From Flavobacterium selenitireducens (GTDB lineage Bacteria; Bacteroidota; Bacteroidia; Flavobacteriales; Flavobacteriaceae), in the NCBI RefSeq assembly GCF_014748335.1, contig NZ_JAAVIY010000004.1, forward strand, positions 248,001 to 312,000: DNA of 64,000 nucleotides, written 5' to 3'. Positions 43,169-52,098 of the stretch are shown piece after piece. The notes beneath the pieces are model-generated. The model worked only from the letters and a program-made list of their open reading frames with translations. It had not been told where the DNA came from and ran no database searches. Every line of letters starts with the position of its first letter. Position 1 is the first letter of the stretch. Made by a program: the position numbers and the translations under genes.

Positions 43169-44350
43169 CTATGAGAGTTTTTCCAATGCGGAATTTATTT
43201 TGATTAGATCGCCTTCGACCGCCAGGTGCGGGCTTCTGCGGTGGTCGTTTATCAGGTCGACCGCCTGTCTGATGTCATCCGTGCTTTTTCCTGACTTCTG
43301 TTGCAGTTTCACAACAAAGGTCTCGTCGAGACGCGTCGTGTCGATATGATAATCGTTCCTGATTTTTTCGAGGAAATAAATGATTTTTTTATCGATGACG
43401 GTATTGTGGTCGCCTTCCTGGAAATAAAGGTTGCCGATCGTCTTGGCGAAGTCGACCGTCGTGTTCGGCAACGGGTCAAGGATCGGCACGATGCGTTGTT
43501 TGCGCCTGGCGTTGAAAATCATGAATCCGACCATTCCAAAAACGAAAATCAGCCAGGCCCAATGCAGAGCAGGTTGCGACCTTATAAAGCGCAATGGCGA
43601 CCCACTGATAGAGGACATGTCTTTCGAAACATGCCAATAAGTCTCGGCCTGAGGCAGATAAGAAAGCACTTTTTCGGCATATTCGCTGTGGTCCGCCTTG
43701 AGCAAATGTACGTTGGTGAACGCGGCCGGTGTCGTATGCAGCAAAAACGCTCCGTTGCGGTAGTAGACCTTGACGAAATTGGGGCGCAAGCTATCGGATT
43801 CGAAACTGCCCAAGATTTCGGTGTTTTCCTGATCGAAACCAGAGAAATACGCCGGCATCACGTCTTCGTGCATCGCATAGGTTTTCTTGCCGAAAATACT
43901 GTCTTTGAATTTCAGCCTGAGCGTGTCCCTCAAATTGAACTTCGTCCTGACTTCGATTTTGAGACTGTCCTTGAAAATGTCCGGCAACGTGCCCATGCTC
44001 ACGAAAGCCGTATTGCCGTGACCGACGAAATAGAAAATCTCCTCCCACGATTGTTTGTCGAGGTTGTCGGCCCGGGAAATGGCCATTATGTTTCCGTTGG
44101 CTTTGTAGGCATTGGTCCCGTAGTCGTAGATCGAGTCGAAAAACTCGTAAGGGCTGCGCCTGATGCGGTGAACATCTGTCCCGAGCAACTGGTCTACTTC
44201 GCGATTGAATACGTAAAGCCCGAGCGGGATCTTGTCGTAAGCGGAATACGTCGGCGTCCAGTCGATTGGTTTTGGCTGGCTTCCGTCGAGCCAGATGATG
44301 AGCCCGAAAAGCGCCACGAGGAACATGATGTAATACTTGAGCTTTCCCAT
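43169..44350 (-). CDS. DUF4350 domain membrane protein
   Basis: This 393-residue protein has an N-terminal helix ([19 protein letters not shown]) and a second helix near residue 260 ([17 protein letters not shown]). Between them is the extracytoplasmic DUF4350 domain ([34 protein letters not shown]), and a cytoplasmic helical tail follows. DUF4350 resembles a Rossmann-like domain related to glutamine amidotransferase-like folds in such loci. It overlaps the DUF4129 gene (TGATG) and is followed after 2 bases by moxR. The role is unknown. Confidence 0.86.
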   Translation of the reverse strand: MGKLKYYIMFLVALFGLIIWLDGSQPKPIDWTPTYSAYDKIPLGLYVFNREVDQLLGTDVHRIRRSPYEFFDSIYDYGTNAYKANGNIMAISRADNLDKQSWEEIFYFVGHGNTAFVSMGTLPDIFKDSLKIEVRTKFNLRDTLRLKFKDSIFGKKTYAMHEDVMPAYFSGFDQENTEILGSFESDSLRPNFVKVYYRNGAFLLHTTPAAFTNVHLLKADHSEYAEKVLSYLPQAETYWHVSKDMSSISGSPLRFIRSQPALHWAWLIFVFGMVGFMIFNARRKQRIVPILDPLPNTTVDFAKTIGNLYFQEGDHNTVIDKKIIYFLEKIRNDYHIDTTRLDETFVVKLQQKSGKSTDDIRQAVDLINDHRRSPHLAVEGDLIKINSALEKLS

Positions 44351-45111
44351 CAGTTGCGTTTTATCGTTTTCTCGAATGCGGACACGGCGCGCGCAAACGT
44401 CGGTTCATCCAAGTCAAAATCGCCGTACCAGATATAGTTGAACAGGTAGGAGAGGTAGGCGAAGTCTTTTTTGTCAGCTTTGGATTTTATTTCGTACAGA
44501 TAATCCGAATTCGTTTTTTCGATGTCCCAATCGATTATGCCACGTTTGGAGAACTGCTGCAACACCCAAAGATAGTAATAGCGCACGGCCAGGCGTTTGT
44601 CTCCCGAGATCAGCGTTTCCTGTATCAGTTTGCCGAAGTCGGCTGTTTCGATGTTGCGTTCGATGTCGTCTGCCGAAATCAGTTTTTTGGACGTGCTCCT
44701 GCCAAAAATCCAACTTCCTTCCTTGTTCATGATCGATTTTACGATGAGGTAAATCACCACGACGACCAAAATAATCGCCAGTATCCTGAAAAACCAGGCC
44801 GCGGCCGTCAACGATTCTTCGCCTCCGAGCTGGAATAGCTTCTGGATGAGGCGTGCCAGCCATGCCTTAAATCGGTCCCACCAGGTTTCTTCTTCGGGTT
44901 TGGGGATGTAATTGAATTCCTCCGACTGGTATTTTTGTTTGAAATCGGGCGAAAAACGGCGTTCGACAATGGTGTCCGAAACAGCCGACTGGGCAACCAA
45001 TGGAGGCTCTTCGTATACAATGCTGTCCTGAGCCTGTACCGATGCAACCGTCAACCACGTTACGAATAGAAACTTACGCAAGGCTTTTGATGAATTTTTT
45101 GTGTACGACAA
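44350..45111 (-). CDS. DUF4129 domain membrane protein
   Basis: This 253-residue protein starts with a signal-like segment (KFLFVTWLTVASVQAQ) and a charged extracytoplasmic region (YQSEEFNYIPKPEEETWWDR). A membrane helix (WFFRILAIILVVVVIYLIV) follows. The C-terminal DUF4129 domain contains RYYYLWVLQQFSKRGIIDWD and YLSYLFNYIWYGDFDLDEP. DUF4129 is often linked to transglutaminases and MoxR loci. With the ATG at 45111 the gene overlaps the SpoIIM-like gene by 38 bases; a TTG at 45081 would reduce this to 8. It is coupled downstream to the DUF4350 gene. Confidence 0.85.
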   Translation of the reverse strand: MSYTKNSSKALRKFLFVTWLTVASVQAQDSIVYEEPPLVAQSAVSDTIVERRFSPDFKQKYQSEEFNYIPKPEEETWWDRFKAWLARLIQKLFQLGGEESLTAAAWFFRILAIILVVVVIYLIVKSIMNKEGSWIFGRSTSKKLISADDIERNIETADFGKLIQETLISGDKRLAVRYYYLWVLQQFSKRGIIDWDIEKTNSDYLYEIKSKADKKDFAYLSYLFNYIWYGDFDLDEPTFARAVSAFEKTIKRN

Positions 45112-46045
45112 TCGGATAAATCAAATAGTACCAGGAAATGAGCGCCAATGTGGAAAGTATGATCGCCGAGCTGAGCCAAATTGGCATATCGATCGAATAA
45201 CGCGTGATAAAACCTTCGAGAAATCCTGCGGCAATCGTGAAAACCCAGGTACTCAGGAAAATCTTGAACGAGGCCATGAATCCGATTTTGAGCGAACTCA
45301 AACGCGAATATGTTTTGGGGAATAAAATCGAGGCGCCCAAAATAAAACCGGCCGCCGTTTCGATCACGATGGCAAAAATCTCCATTGCCCCGTGAATCCA
45401 GATGCCGCGCACGCTTTCCCAAAAAACGCCTTTGTCGTAAAACATATATTGGAAAGCCCCGAGCATGATCCCGTTCTGGAACGCGACCTGGAAGGTCATG
45501 ATCCCGGCCGAAATGCCATAAATGAAACAACGCGCCCCAACATAAAGATTGTTGAGCGTAATGCCGATGAAACTTCCCCAGTTGCTACCCGATTTGTAAA
45601 CCGCCACGGGATTGCCTTTGTCGATATTTTCCATGGTCATGTTCACGTAACCGTCGCCGAGTATGAGCCTCACGAAATCCGTGTCGTTGGCGGCCGAGAC
45701 CACACCAATGGCAACCGACAGGAAAAACAACACGAAAGCGTACAAGATATAGCGTCTGTAACCGTAGCATAGCAAAGGCACTTCGGTCTTGAAAAAATGA
45801 ACGAGGCGGTTTTTTTCCATGCGCCTGGTCTTGTAAATGCGCTGGTAGACGCGGGCGGCCATGTCGTTGAGGTAAGAAACGATTTTGCTTTTCGGATAAT
45901 ACGTCTGGGCGTACGAAAGATCGTTGATCAGCTGAATGTAGAGGCTCGAAAGTTCGTCAGGGTTTTTTTTGTCGCCCGACGCTATGGCGCGTTCAAATTC
46001 AAACCATTTTTCTTTATTTTGCCTGATGAACGCTATTTCTCTCAT
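45074..46045 (-). CDS. SpoIIM-family (stage II sporulation protein M-like) membrane protein
   Basis: This 323-residue protein has a cytoplasmic helical N-terminus of about 100 residues and then five to six membrane helices. The SpoIIM signatures are NNLYVGARCFIYGISAGIM and GIWIHGAMEIFAIVIETAAG with the conserved HGxxE. The organism shows no sporulation genes; this is the general SpoIIM fold seen in MoxR loci, not a sporulation function. The start lies only 20 bases from the divergent RDD gene. Confidence 0.87.
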   Translation of the reverse strand: MREIAFIRQNKEKWFEFERAIASGDKKNPDELSSLYIQLINDLSYAQTYYPKSKIVSYLNDMAARVYQRIYKTRRMEKNRLVHFFKTEVPLLCYGYRRYILYAFVLFFLSVAIGVVSAANDTDFVRLILGDGYVNMTMENIDKGNPVAVYKSGSNWGSFIGITLNNLYVGARCFIYGISAGIMTFQVAFQNGIMLGAFQYMFYDKGVFWESVRGIWIHGAMEIFAIVIETAAGFILGASILFPKTYSRLSSLKIGFMASFKIFLSTWVFTIAAGFLEGFITRYSIDMPIWLSSAIILSTLALISWYYLIYPIVVHKKFIKSLA

Positions 46046-46065
46046 GGGACGCTAAAATAGGAATT

Positions 46066-46809
46066 ATGACCCAATTATCAATAAACACCACACAAAATGT
46101 GAACATCGTCTTTACGGCGGCCACGGTAGGCGATCGCATCCTGGCTTGCCTCGCGGACTGGCTCATCAAAATAGCGTACATGATCCTGGTTTACTACACG
46201 ATTTTCGTCTACTCCGGCCTCATGGAGCAGTTGGACAAGATGGATAACTGGTCGGCGGGCGCCATTATAGTGGTTTGTTATCTTCCCGTCGTGTTTTATA
46301 CCTTGGTTTTTGAAAGCTGGCTCGAAGGTCAAACCTGGGGAAAGCGCCTGCTCAAGATTAAAGTGGTCAAGATCGATGGTTACCAGGCGTCATTTTCGGA
46401 TTATCTCGTCAGGTGGTTTTTCCGGCTCGTCGATCTTATGATGTTCAACGGACTGATTGCGGTAATTTGTGTTTCGGTGTCCAAAAAAAGCCAACGATTA
46501 GGTGACATGGCCGCCGGTACGTCCGTGATCACGCTCAAGAGCAAGGTCAACATCAGCCATACGATTCTCGAGGATATCGGTAGCGAATACGTTCCGACTT
46601 ATCCGCTGGTGATCAAATTGTCGGACAACGATATCCGCATCATCAAGGAAACGTTCAACAACGCCATCGGGAGGCACGATTTCGAAACCGTCAGCAAACT
46701 CGTCAATAAAGTCGAAACGGTTTCCGGAATCCGGAACCAGTCCGGCAACAACAGCGATTTTTTACGGACGATCATCAAGGATTACAATTTTTACACGAGA
46801 GGTAATTAG
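46066..46809 (+). CDS. RDD-family membrane protein
   Basis: This is a 247-residue protein. An RDD domain in residues 20-150 has three helices (ILACLADWLIKIAYMILVYY, GAIIVVCYLPVVFYTLVF, FFRLVDLMMFNGLIAVICVS) and the conserved EGQTWGKRLLKIKVV motif. A cytoplasmic tail of about 90 residues with charged helices follows. Some RDD proteins are linked to Na+/H+ exchange, but most are uncharacterised. It is divergent from the SpoIIM gene and forms part of the same conserved locus. Its stop codon marks the start of the ATTAGCG repeat tract. Confidence 0.85.
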   Translation: MTQLSINTTQNVNIVFTAATVGDRILACLADWLIKIAYMILVYYTIFVYSGLMEQLDKMDNWSAGAIIVVCYLPVVFYTLVFESWLEGQTWGKRLLKIKVVKIDGYQASFSDYLVRWFFRLVDLMMFNGLIAVICVSVSKKSQRLGDMAAGTSVITLKSKVNISHTILEDIGSEYVPTYPLVIKLSDNDIRIIKETFNNAIGRHDFETVSKLVNKVETVSGIRNQSGNNSDFLRTIIKDYNFYTRGN

Positions 46810-46902
46810 TCAATTAGTCAATTAGCGAATTAGCGAATTAGTCAATTAGCGAATTAGTCAATTAGCGAATTAGTCAATTAGCGAATTAGCGAATTAGTTA
46901 AT
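46803..46902. repeat. Low-complexity tract of ATTAGTCA/ATTAGCGA words after the RDD gene
   Basis: About 13 units of AATTAGTC or AATTAGCG (7-8 bases each) follow one another. The RDD stop codon TAG (46807-46809) is part of the first unit. From 46903 to 47019 I see only AT-rich sequence with no gene. Confidence 0.85.
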
Positions 46903-47019
46903 GTGGTAATTGACGGATGGCCTCGCGGTAAATCTTGCAGAACGGATTTTTTTAAACTCATTATTCTTTATTGTATTTTACTAGCACATCATTATCAAAC
47001 TCCGACCGCTAATTTCCAC

Positions 47020-47334
47020 ATTCGCCATATATTCATTCGCTAATTGCCACATTCACTAATTTTTTCATCCGTTCGGCTGCGCCTCGGGCCGCTAATTATC
47101 AAATTATCAAATTATCAAATTACCAAGTTATCACATCTTCTACCATTCGCTAATTCGCTAATTATCAAATTATCAAATTACCAAGTTATCACATCATCTA
47201 CCATTCGCTAATTGACTAATTCGCTAATTATCAAATTATCAAATTACCAAGTGATCACATCATCTACCATTCGCTAATTATTTCATCCGTTCGGCTGCGC
47301 TTCGGGCCGCTAATTATCAAATTCGCTAATTGAA
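47020..47334. repeat. Composite repeat array upstream of the TRIC channel gene
   Basis: Three tandem units start at 47103, 47161 and 47227 (58, 66 and about 54 bases). Each begins ATTATCAAATTATCAAATTA and includes CACATCATCTACCATTCGC. Direct repeats at 47063-47105 and 47281-47323 (42-43 bases, one mismatch; core TTCGGCTGCGC) bracket the array. It runs to within five bases of the TRIC start codon. This and the preceding tract make up all of the 525-base gap. Confidence 0.85.
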
Positions 47335-47940
47335 ATGTTCTACTACCTAAACGTCATCGGAACCATGGCTTTCGCCGTATCGGCATCGCTCACGGCCATG
47401 AATAAAAAACTCGATCCGTTCGGCGTGTTCGTGATCGCTTTCGCCACTTCGGTAGGAGGAGGGACGTTGCGCGATGTGCTCATCGGGAATACGCCCGTGG
47501 GCTGGATGCGAGACCTTAACGTGGTGTATTTCATCATCGCAGGATTCCTGCTGGCGGTGATTTTCCGGAAGAAACTCGACAAATTGCGCGTATCCTTGTT
47601 TTTGTTCGATACCATCGGGCTTGGCGTTTTTACCCTTATCGGAATCGAGCAGGGCATCGCAACCGGTCTGCATCCTGTGATTTGCGTGGCATTGGGGACC
47701 ATGACGGCCTGTTTCGGAGGCGTGATCCGCGATATTTTGTGCAATGAAATCCCCGTCATTTTCAGGAAGGAAATTTACGCGACGCTGTGCATCGTAGGCG
47801 GGATTTTCTTTTTTACGCTTCGGGATGCGTTCAGGATGAACCAGGACGTGCTCTATATCACGACCTCGGCGCTGATCATCACATTGCGGCTTTTGGCGGT
47901 GCGTTACAAATGGTACCTCGCGCCCCTGGATCGCAATTGA
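47335..47940 (+). CDS. TRIC/UPF0126-family membrane channel protein
   Basis: This is a 201-residue protein with seven predicted helices and the duplicated UPF0126 domain. The first half has GTMAFAVSASLTAMNKKLD and FATSVGGGTLRDVLIG, and the second half DTIGLGVFTLIGIEQGI and GTMTACFGGVIRDILCNEIP. The GGGxxRD/GGxxRD motifs match the trimeric intracellular cation channel family (YadS-like). A monovalent cation or amino acid transport role is inferred. No ribosome binding site is obvious because the repeat array runs up to the start. It ends one base before the convergent T9SS-B gene. Confidence 0.92.
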   Translation: MFYYLNVIGTMAFAVSASLTAMNKKLDPFGVFVIAFATSVGGGTLRDVLIGNTPVGWMRDLNVVYFIIAGFLLAVIFRKKLDKLRVSLFLFDTIGLGVFTLIGIEQGIATGLHPVICVALGTMTACFGGVIRDILCNEIPVIFRKEIYATLCIVGGIFFFTLRDAFRMNQDVLYITTSALIITLRLLAVRYKWYLAPLDRN

Positions 47941-49737
47941 TCACTGCGTGATGTACAGAAAACCCGTAAACGGTTCCGGGTAATCGGGATCGTTGAGGTC
48001 GAGCACGTAATAATAGGTGCCGTCCGGCACGTTTCCATCCGACCATTTCAGGCCTTTCGTAAGACGGCCGTCCCACTCTGGGATATTGTTGTTTCCGGTC
48101 CAGACGAGCGCGCCCCATCTGTTAAATACGGAAATCTTGTGGTGCATGAAGATGTCCCGCAAGCCATCGATGTGGAAGTAGTCGTTGATCCCGTCTCCGT
48201 TGGACGAAATGAAATTATAAATCTTCGGCGGACAATTGCGCACCCTAAGCTCAAAATTCCCTGCGTTAAAACAGTTTTGGCCCTGAATCCTGAAGTAGAT
48301 CAGATAGGGCGTGGCATTCGCGTGGAAATTATGGGCGTCGAGAATTTCATTGCTGCCATTTTCCGCATCTTCCAGGCTGTGATGGAAGGTGACCACCTCG
48401 CCGGGATTTAATCCGATCGTATCGTAATAGCCGGAAAAATCGAAAATCCCCGAAGTCAAGCCCTTGTTACACGAAAATACGGTCTGCGGCTGATTGAATT
48501 CCGGCAGCGGCATCAGGATTCCCGAAGTTTCCGAACCATTGTTGCCTTCGTTGAGTTCGGTGACGATTCCCGTTCCGTTTCCGATATCGTCAACCGATAA
48601 CGTGATGGTGAAATCGGACGTGACCGAATTAGGCAAAGTCAACGTAATCTGTCCTGACTCGGCCGACCCGATCGCGATTGGTTGCTGGGTCGTCGCGCTC
48701 GAAAGAAGGACATCACCGAGGTAAAATGCAATGGGTGTGTTCGCTGGCAGCGTGTCGGTACTGTTGACATTATACACCGTATAATCGAGCACCACGGTTT
48801 GAGAGTTGCAGAAAGTTTCGAGGTTATCGGCTGCGATGGTGGCGTCCGGCAACTGGCTGTTGAGTTTGGTCACGATGGCGTTTACCATTACGACATCCTG
48901 GTTCGATTTGAGCGTGATCTCGGCCGTGGTATCGCCAATATTGATGTTTCCTTGGATGTTGTAGACATCGAGATCCATATTGTAGAGGTTCTCGGAATTG
49001 GTGAACGTGTTGGTGCCGTTGAAAGCATTGTCCTCCGGATTCAGTGCATTGCTGAGCAAGTCCTCGTTTATGCTCAGCGATTCGAGGTTGGCGATGTTGC
49101 GGTCGCCTTCCCAAGCCAGGAAACCGATTTTGGCGCCCACATTGTCGATCACATTAAGGCTGTCGAGCATAATGGTTATTTCGTAAGGCACCGACTGCAT
49201 TCCGTCGTACACGTTGAGTTGGTTCAACGGAAGCGCGTCGTTCTTGTACACCACGACAATGGCCCATCCGGCGAAATTGGTGCGGTTCTGGAACGCATAG
49301 CCGATGTAGTCCGAGACATCGAGTTCACTAAGGGTGTAATTGCCGTTTCCGGTATTTTGGACGAGCGATGTGACATCCGCGAAAGCGCTGAAATAATTAT
49401 AGGTCAGCCCGCCGCTTAACCATTCGTGGGAAAATGTCCGTTCTGCAACAATCGGTGTGGCATTCAACTTTACGCTGAAATCGCCGAATCCGCAACCGGC
49501 CCAATAGAGGTAAGCCGCCTCGATCTCATCGTCCGGTCCGAGTGTAAAATTGGCGGAAGTGGACGTCAATACAGACGGCGAGATCATATAGGAATTCTCC
49601 TGTGGATTCATCGTATTGCCAAAAAAAACGAAATCAAACCGACCGTTGAATTGCTGGAAGAGCGAAATATCCTGCGCACAGAGCGTGCAACAGAATAAAA
49701 GACAGGCGATAAGTGGGGAAAGTAATCCTGGCTTCAC
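47941..49737 (-). CDS. Secreted protein with T9SS type B (gliding motility-associated) sorting domain
   Basis: This 598-residue protein starts with a signal peptide (PGLLSPLIACLLFCCTLCA). The N-terminal 260 residues form a conserved flavobacterial beta domain (AAYLYWAGCGFGDFSVKLN, NFAGWAIVVVYKNDALPLN, LDVYNIQGNINIGD, MVNAIVTKLNSQLPDATI). A CARDB-like module follows at about 285-395 (VVLDYTVYNVNSTDTLP). The last 90 residues are the type B sorting domain (NFISSNGDGINDYFHIDGL, ISVFNRWGALVWTGNN, VPDGTYYYVLDLND). The protein should be exported and cell-surface attached through the type IX system; its function is unknown. Confidence 0.9.
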   Translation of the reverse strand: MKPGLLSPLIACLLFCCTLCAQDISLFQQFNGRFDFVFFGNTMNPQENSYMISPSVLTSTSANFTLGPDDEIEAAYLYWAGCGFGDFSVKLNATPIVAERTFSHEWLSGGLTYNYFSAFADVTSLVQNTGNGNYTLSELDVSDYIGYAFQNRTNFAGWAIVVVYKNDALPLNQLNVYDGMQSVPYEITIMLDSLNVIDNVGAKIGFLAWEGDRNIANLESLSINEDLLSNALNPEDNAFNGTNTFTNSENLYNMDLDVYNIQGNINIGDTTAEITLKSNQDVVMVNAIVTKLNSQLPDATIAADNLETFCNSQTVVLDYTVYNVNSTDTLPANTPIAFYLGDVLLSSATTQQPIAIGSAESGQITLTLPNSVTSDFTITLSVDDIGNGTGIVTELNEGNNGSETSGILMPLPEFNQPQTVFSCNKGLTSGIFDFSGYYDTIGLNPGEVVTFHHSLEDAENGSNEILDAHNFHANATPYLIYFRIQGQNCFNAGNFELRVRNCPPKIYNFISSNGDGINDYFHIDGLRDIFMHHKISVFNRWGALVWTGNNNIPEWDGRLTKGLKWSDGNVPDGTYYYVLDLNDPDYPEPFTGFLYITQ

Positions 49738-49922
49738 TTGCGATTTTTGTTTTTAAAGATACGGATTTTGGAAAAGGTTGCCTCGTGCAAATGAGAAGTT
49801 ACGGGTTTGCGGTAAGGATTCGGGTGTCTCTGATACCAATTGATGCAAATGGGCTGACTTGAGTGATTTAACATTTTCGGCACAAAACCTGTAATTCGGT
49901 GTCGCGAAATTTCGTTATTTTA

Positions 49923-49953
49923 GACCTAACAAATTTGTGAAATTTGTTAGGTC
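49923..49953. repeat. Perfect 14-bp inverted repeat with 3-base loop
   Basis: GACCTAACAAATTT (49923-49936), GTG, then its exact complement at 49940-49953. It lies just upstream of the polysaccharide cluster. A GTG in its loop opens a frame into the acyltransferase gene but is not a credible start. Confidence 0.75.
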
Positions 49954-50026
49954 TTACCCGAAGGTTCGCAATTCCGTCCTCAGTTTGCGCAAAAAAACCT
50001 TAATTTGCCTTCACAAACAGCCAACC

Positions 50027-51004
50027 TTGACCCAATTCACCGTAAAGCGCTATCAGGCCAACGATTCAAGAAAATGGAACGACTTCAACGCCTCGTCCAA
50101 GAACGGCACTTTCCTGTTTGACCGGGGTTTCATGGAGTATCATTCCGACCGGTTTGACGATTTTTCGCTTATGGCTTACGAAGGCGGCAAGCTCGTCGCG
50201 CTTTGTCCGCTGCACCGCAAAAGTGATTTGGCGCAATCCCATTGGGGCCTGACATACGGCGGCTTGGTTTACGCCTCTACCATCAACCTGAAACGCGTTT
50301 TGCTTGTTTTTCGGGCGATGTTGGAATTTTTATCGGAATCGGGCGTCGAAACGTTGCAAATAAAGACGATTCCGGCCATTTATCACAAGTTTCCCTCGGA
50401 CGAGCTGCTTTACGCGCTTTTCGTATCGGGCGCCAAACTCACGAGACGCGACTCACTTTCGGCAATAGACCTCAGGAAGCCCTTTGTGACAACCAAAACA
50501 AGGCGCCAAAGCATCCGCCGCAGCCAGGTAAATCAACTTGAAATCGTGGAAGAGGCGAATTTTGCACCGTTCTGGAACGATATCCTGATTCCGAACCTCG
50601 AGGCGCGCCATGGCGTACAACCCGTGCATTCGCTCGAAGAAATACAAATGCTGCACGAGCGTTTTCCAGAAAATATCCGCCAGTTTAATGTGTATCATTA
50701 CGGAAAACTCGTTGCGGGAACTACGGTTTTTGAGACCGACACCGTCGCCCATCCGCAGTACATTTCGGCCAATTCAGAAAAGAACGAACTCAATTCGCTC
50801 GACCGCCTTTACCATTTCCTGATTGCCGATGCGTTTAAGGAAAAGGCCTTTTTCGATTTCGGGATATCCAATGAGGAACAGGGCCGAAAGCTCAACGAAG
50901 GGTTGGTTTTCTGGAAAGAAAGCTTCGGGGCCCATACCGTCACTCAGGATTTTTATGAAGTGGCCACCAAAAATTACAGATTGCTTGATACCGTTTTGAT
51001 ATGA
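50027..51004 (+). CDS. FemAB/GNAT-like acyltransferase of a polysaccharide cluster
   Basis: This 325-residue protein reads from the TTG at 50027 ([20 protein letters not shown]). A GTG at 49937 in the same frame lies inside a hairpin. The fold is the double-GNAT FemAB type: [32 protein letters not shown], the [18 protein letters not shown] region and [20 protein letters not shown]. FemAB-like proteins in such loci transfer acyl or aminoacyl groups. Its end overlaps the aminotransferase gene (ATGA), which suggests that it acylates the amino sugar made there. That role is inference. Confidence 0.77.
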   Translation: MTQFTVKRYQANDSRKWNDFNASSKNGTFLFDRGFMEYHSDRFDDFSLMAYEGGKLVALCPLHRKSDLAQSHWGLTYGGLVYASTINLKRVLLVFRAMLEFLSESGVETLQIKTIPAIYHKFPSDELLYALFVSGAKLTRRDSLSAIDLRKPFVTTKTRRQSIRRSQVNQLEIVEEANFAPFWNDILIPNLEARHGVQPVHSLEEIQMLHERFPENIRQFNVYHYGKLVAGTTVFETDTVAHPQYISANSEKNELNSLDRLYHFLIADAFKEKAFFDFGISNEEQGRKLNEGLVFWKESFGAHTVTQDFYEVATKNYRLLDTVLI

Positions 51005-52098
51005 TCCGATTTCTCGATTTACAGAAAATAAACGCGGGTTACGAACAGGCGCTTCGCCAAAAATTCGATGAGACACTCCAAAAAGGCTGGTTCATCCTCG
51101 GGGACGAAGTGAAGCGCTTTGAATCGGGTTTTGCAGCCTATTGCGGTACCAGATACTGCATCGGCACCGGCACCGGCCTCGACGCACTCGTGCTGATTTT
51201 CAAGGCGTATATCGAGCTTGGGAAACTGAAACCGGGAGATGAAGTCATCGTTCCTGCAAATACGTTTATCGCCTCGATGCTCGCCATCGAACAAGCGGGT
51301 CTGAAATCCGTTTTGGTCGAACCCGATCTGACTTCCTACAATCTCGACCCGACGCTCGTTCCTGCTAAAATCACCGCTAAAACAAAGGCCATTCTCGCGG
51401 TTCATCTATATGGAAAACTGGCGCCGATGCATGCCTTGCGCGATATCGCCAAAAAATACGATTTGCTTCTTATCGAAGACGCAGCCCAAGCCCACGGCGC
51501 GGGTTTCGATGGACGAAAAGCGGGAAATTTTGCCCATGCCGCTGCTTTTTCATTTTACCCGGCCAAGAATCTCGGCGCATTGGGAGATGCGGGCGCGGTC
51601 ACGACAAACGATTCCGAACTCGCAAGCGCCATTTTCCGGATGCACAATTACGGGTCGGAAAAAAAATACGTCCATGTTGCAAAAGGCGTGAATTCTAGGC
51701 TTGACGAAATCCAGGCGGCGTTTCTCAACATCAAACTGCCGAACTTGGACAGTGACAACCAACTGCGGCAAAAGATTGCCTCACGTTACGTTTCCGAGAT
51801 CAAAAATCCGAAAATCGCGCTTCCGATTTATAAAGGCTCTCCCGACCACGTATTCCATTTGTTTGTCATCCGCAGCGAAGAGCGCGAAGCCTTGCGTGCC
51901 TATCTGCTTGACAACGGCATCGAGACACAAATCCATTATCCAATCCCACCTCACAAGCAAAGCGCTTTCGAGGAATGGAACGATATTGCGCTTCCGATAA
52001 CCGAGAAAATCCATGCGGAAGTCCTGAGTCTGCCCATCAGTCCGGTCATGACCGATGCGGAAGTCACACAGGTAATCGAGGCGCTAAACGCTTGGTAG
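51001..52098 (+). CDS. DegT/DnrJ/EryC1 sugar aminotransferase (FdtB-like)
   Basis: This is a 365-residue PLP enzyme. The N-terminus ([20 protein letters not shown]), [33 protein letters not shown] and [18 protein letters not shown] match the sugar 3-aminotransferases. The Schiff-base Lys is in [16 protein letters not shown]. Its close kin FdtB and QdtB make dTDP-3-amino-3,6-dideoxyhexoses. With the FdtA-like isomerase at 58938 in the same cluster, a 3-amino sugar product is likely; Fuc3N or Qui3N cannot be chosen. It is translationally coupled to the acyltransferase gene, and the Wzx gene begins directly after its stop. Confidence 0.9.
   Translation: MIRFLDLQKINAGYEQALRQKFDETLQKGWFILGDEVKRFESGFAAYCGTRYCIGTGTGLDALVLIFKAYIELGKLKPGDEVIVPANTFIASMLAIEQAGLKSVLVEPDLTSYNLDPTLVPAKITAKTKAILAVHLYGKLAPMHALRDIAKKYDLLLIEDAAQAHGAGFDGRKAGNFAHAAAFSFYPAKNLGALGDAGAVTTNDSELASAIFRMHNYGSEKKYVHVAKGVNSRLDEIQAAFLNIKLPNLDSDNQLRQKIASRYVSEIKNPKIALPIYKGSPDHVFHLFVIRSEEREALRAYLLDNGIETQIHYPIPPHKQSAFEEWNDIALPITEKIHAEVLSLPISPVMTDAEVTQVIEALNAW

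Noticed and set aside
43301..44437. Forward open frame (378 codons) opposite the DUF4350 gene
   Set aside because: Antisense shadow of a conserved gene; Arg-rich composition and no recognisable fold.
45074..46045. SpoIIM homologue as evidence of sporulation
   Set aside because: SpoIIM-fold proteins occur widely in MoxR loci of non-sporulating bacteria, and no other sporulation gene is present.
47020..47334. CRISPR array
   Set aside because: The repeats are AT-rich words with no constant repeat/unique spacer alternation, and no cas genes are near.
49937..50026. GTG at 49937 as the start of the FemAB-like gene
   Set aside because: The codon lies in the loop of a perfect inverted repeat, and the added 30 residues are basic and unlike the family; the TTG at 50027 gives the expected N-terminus.
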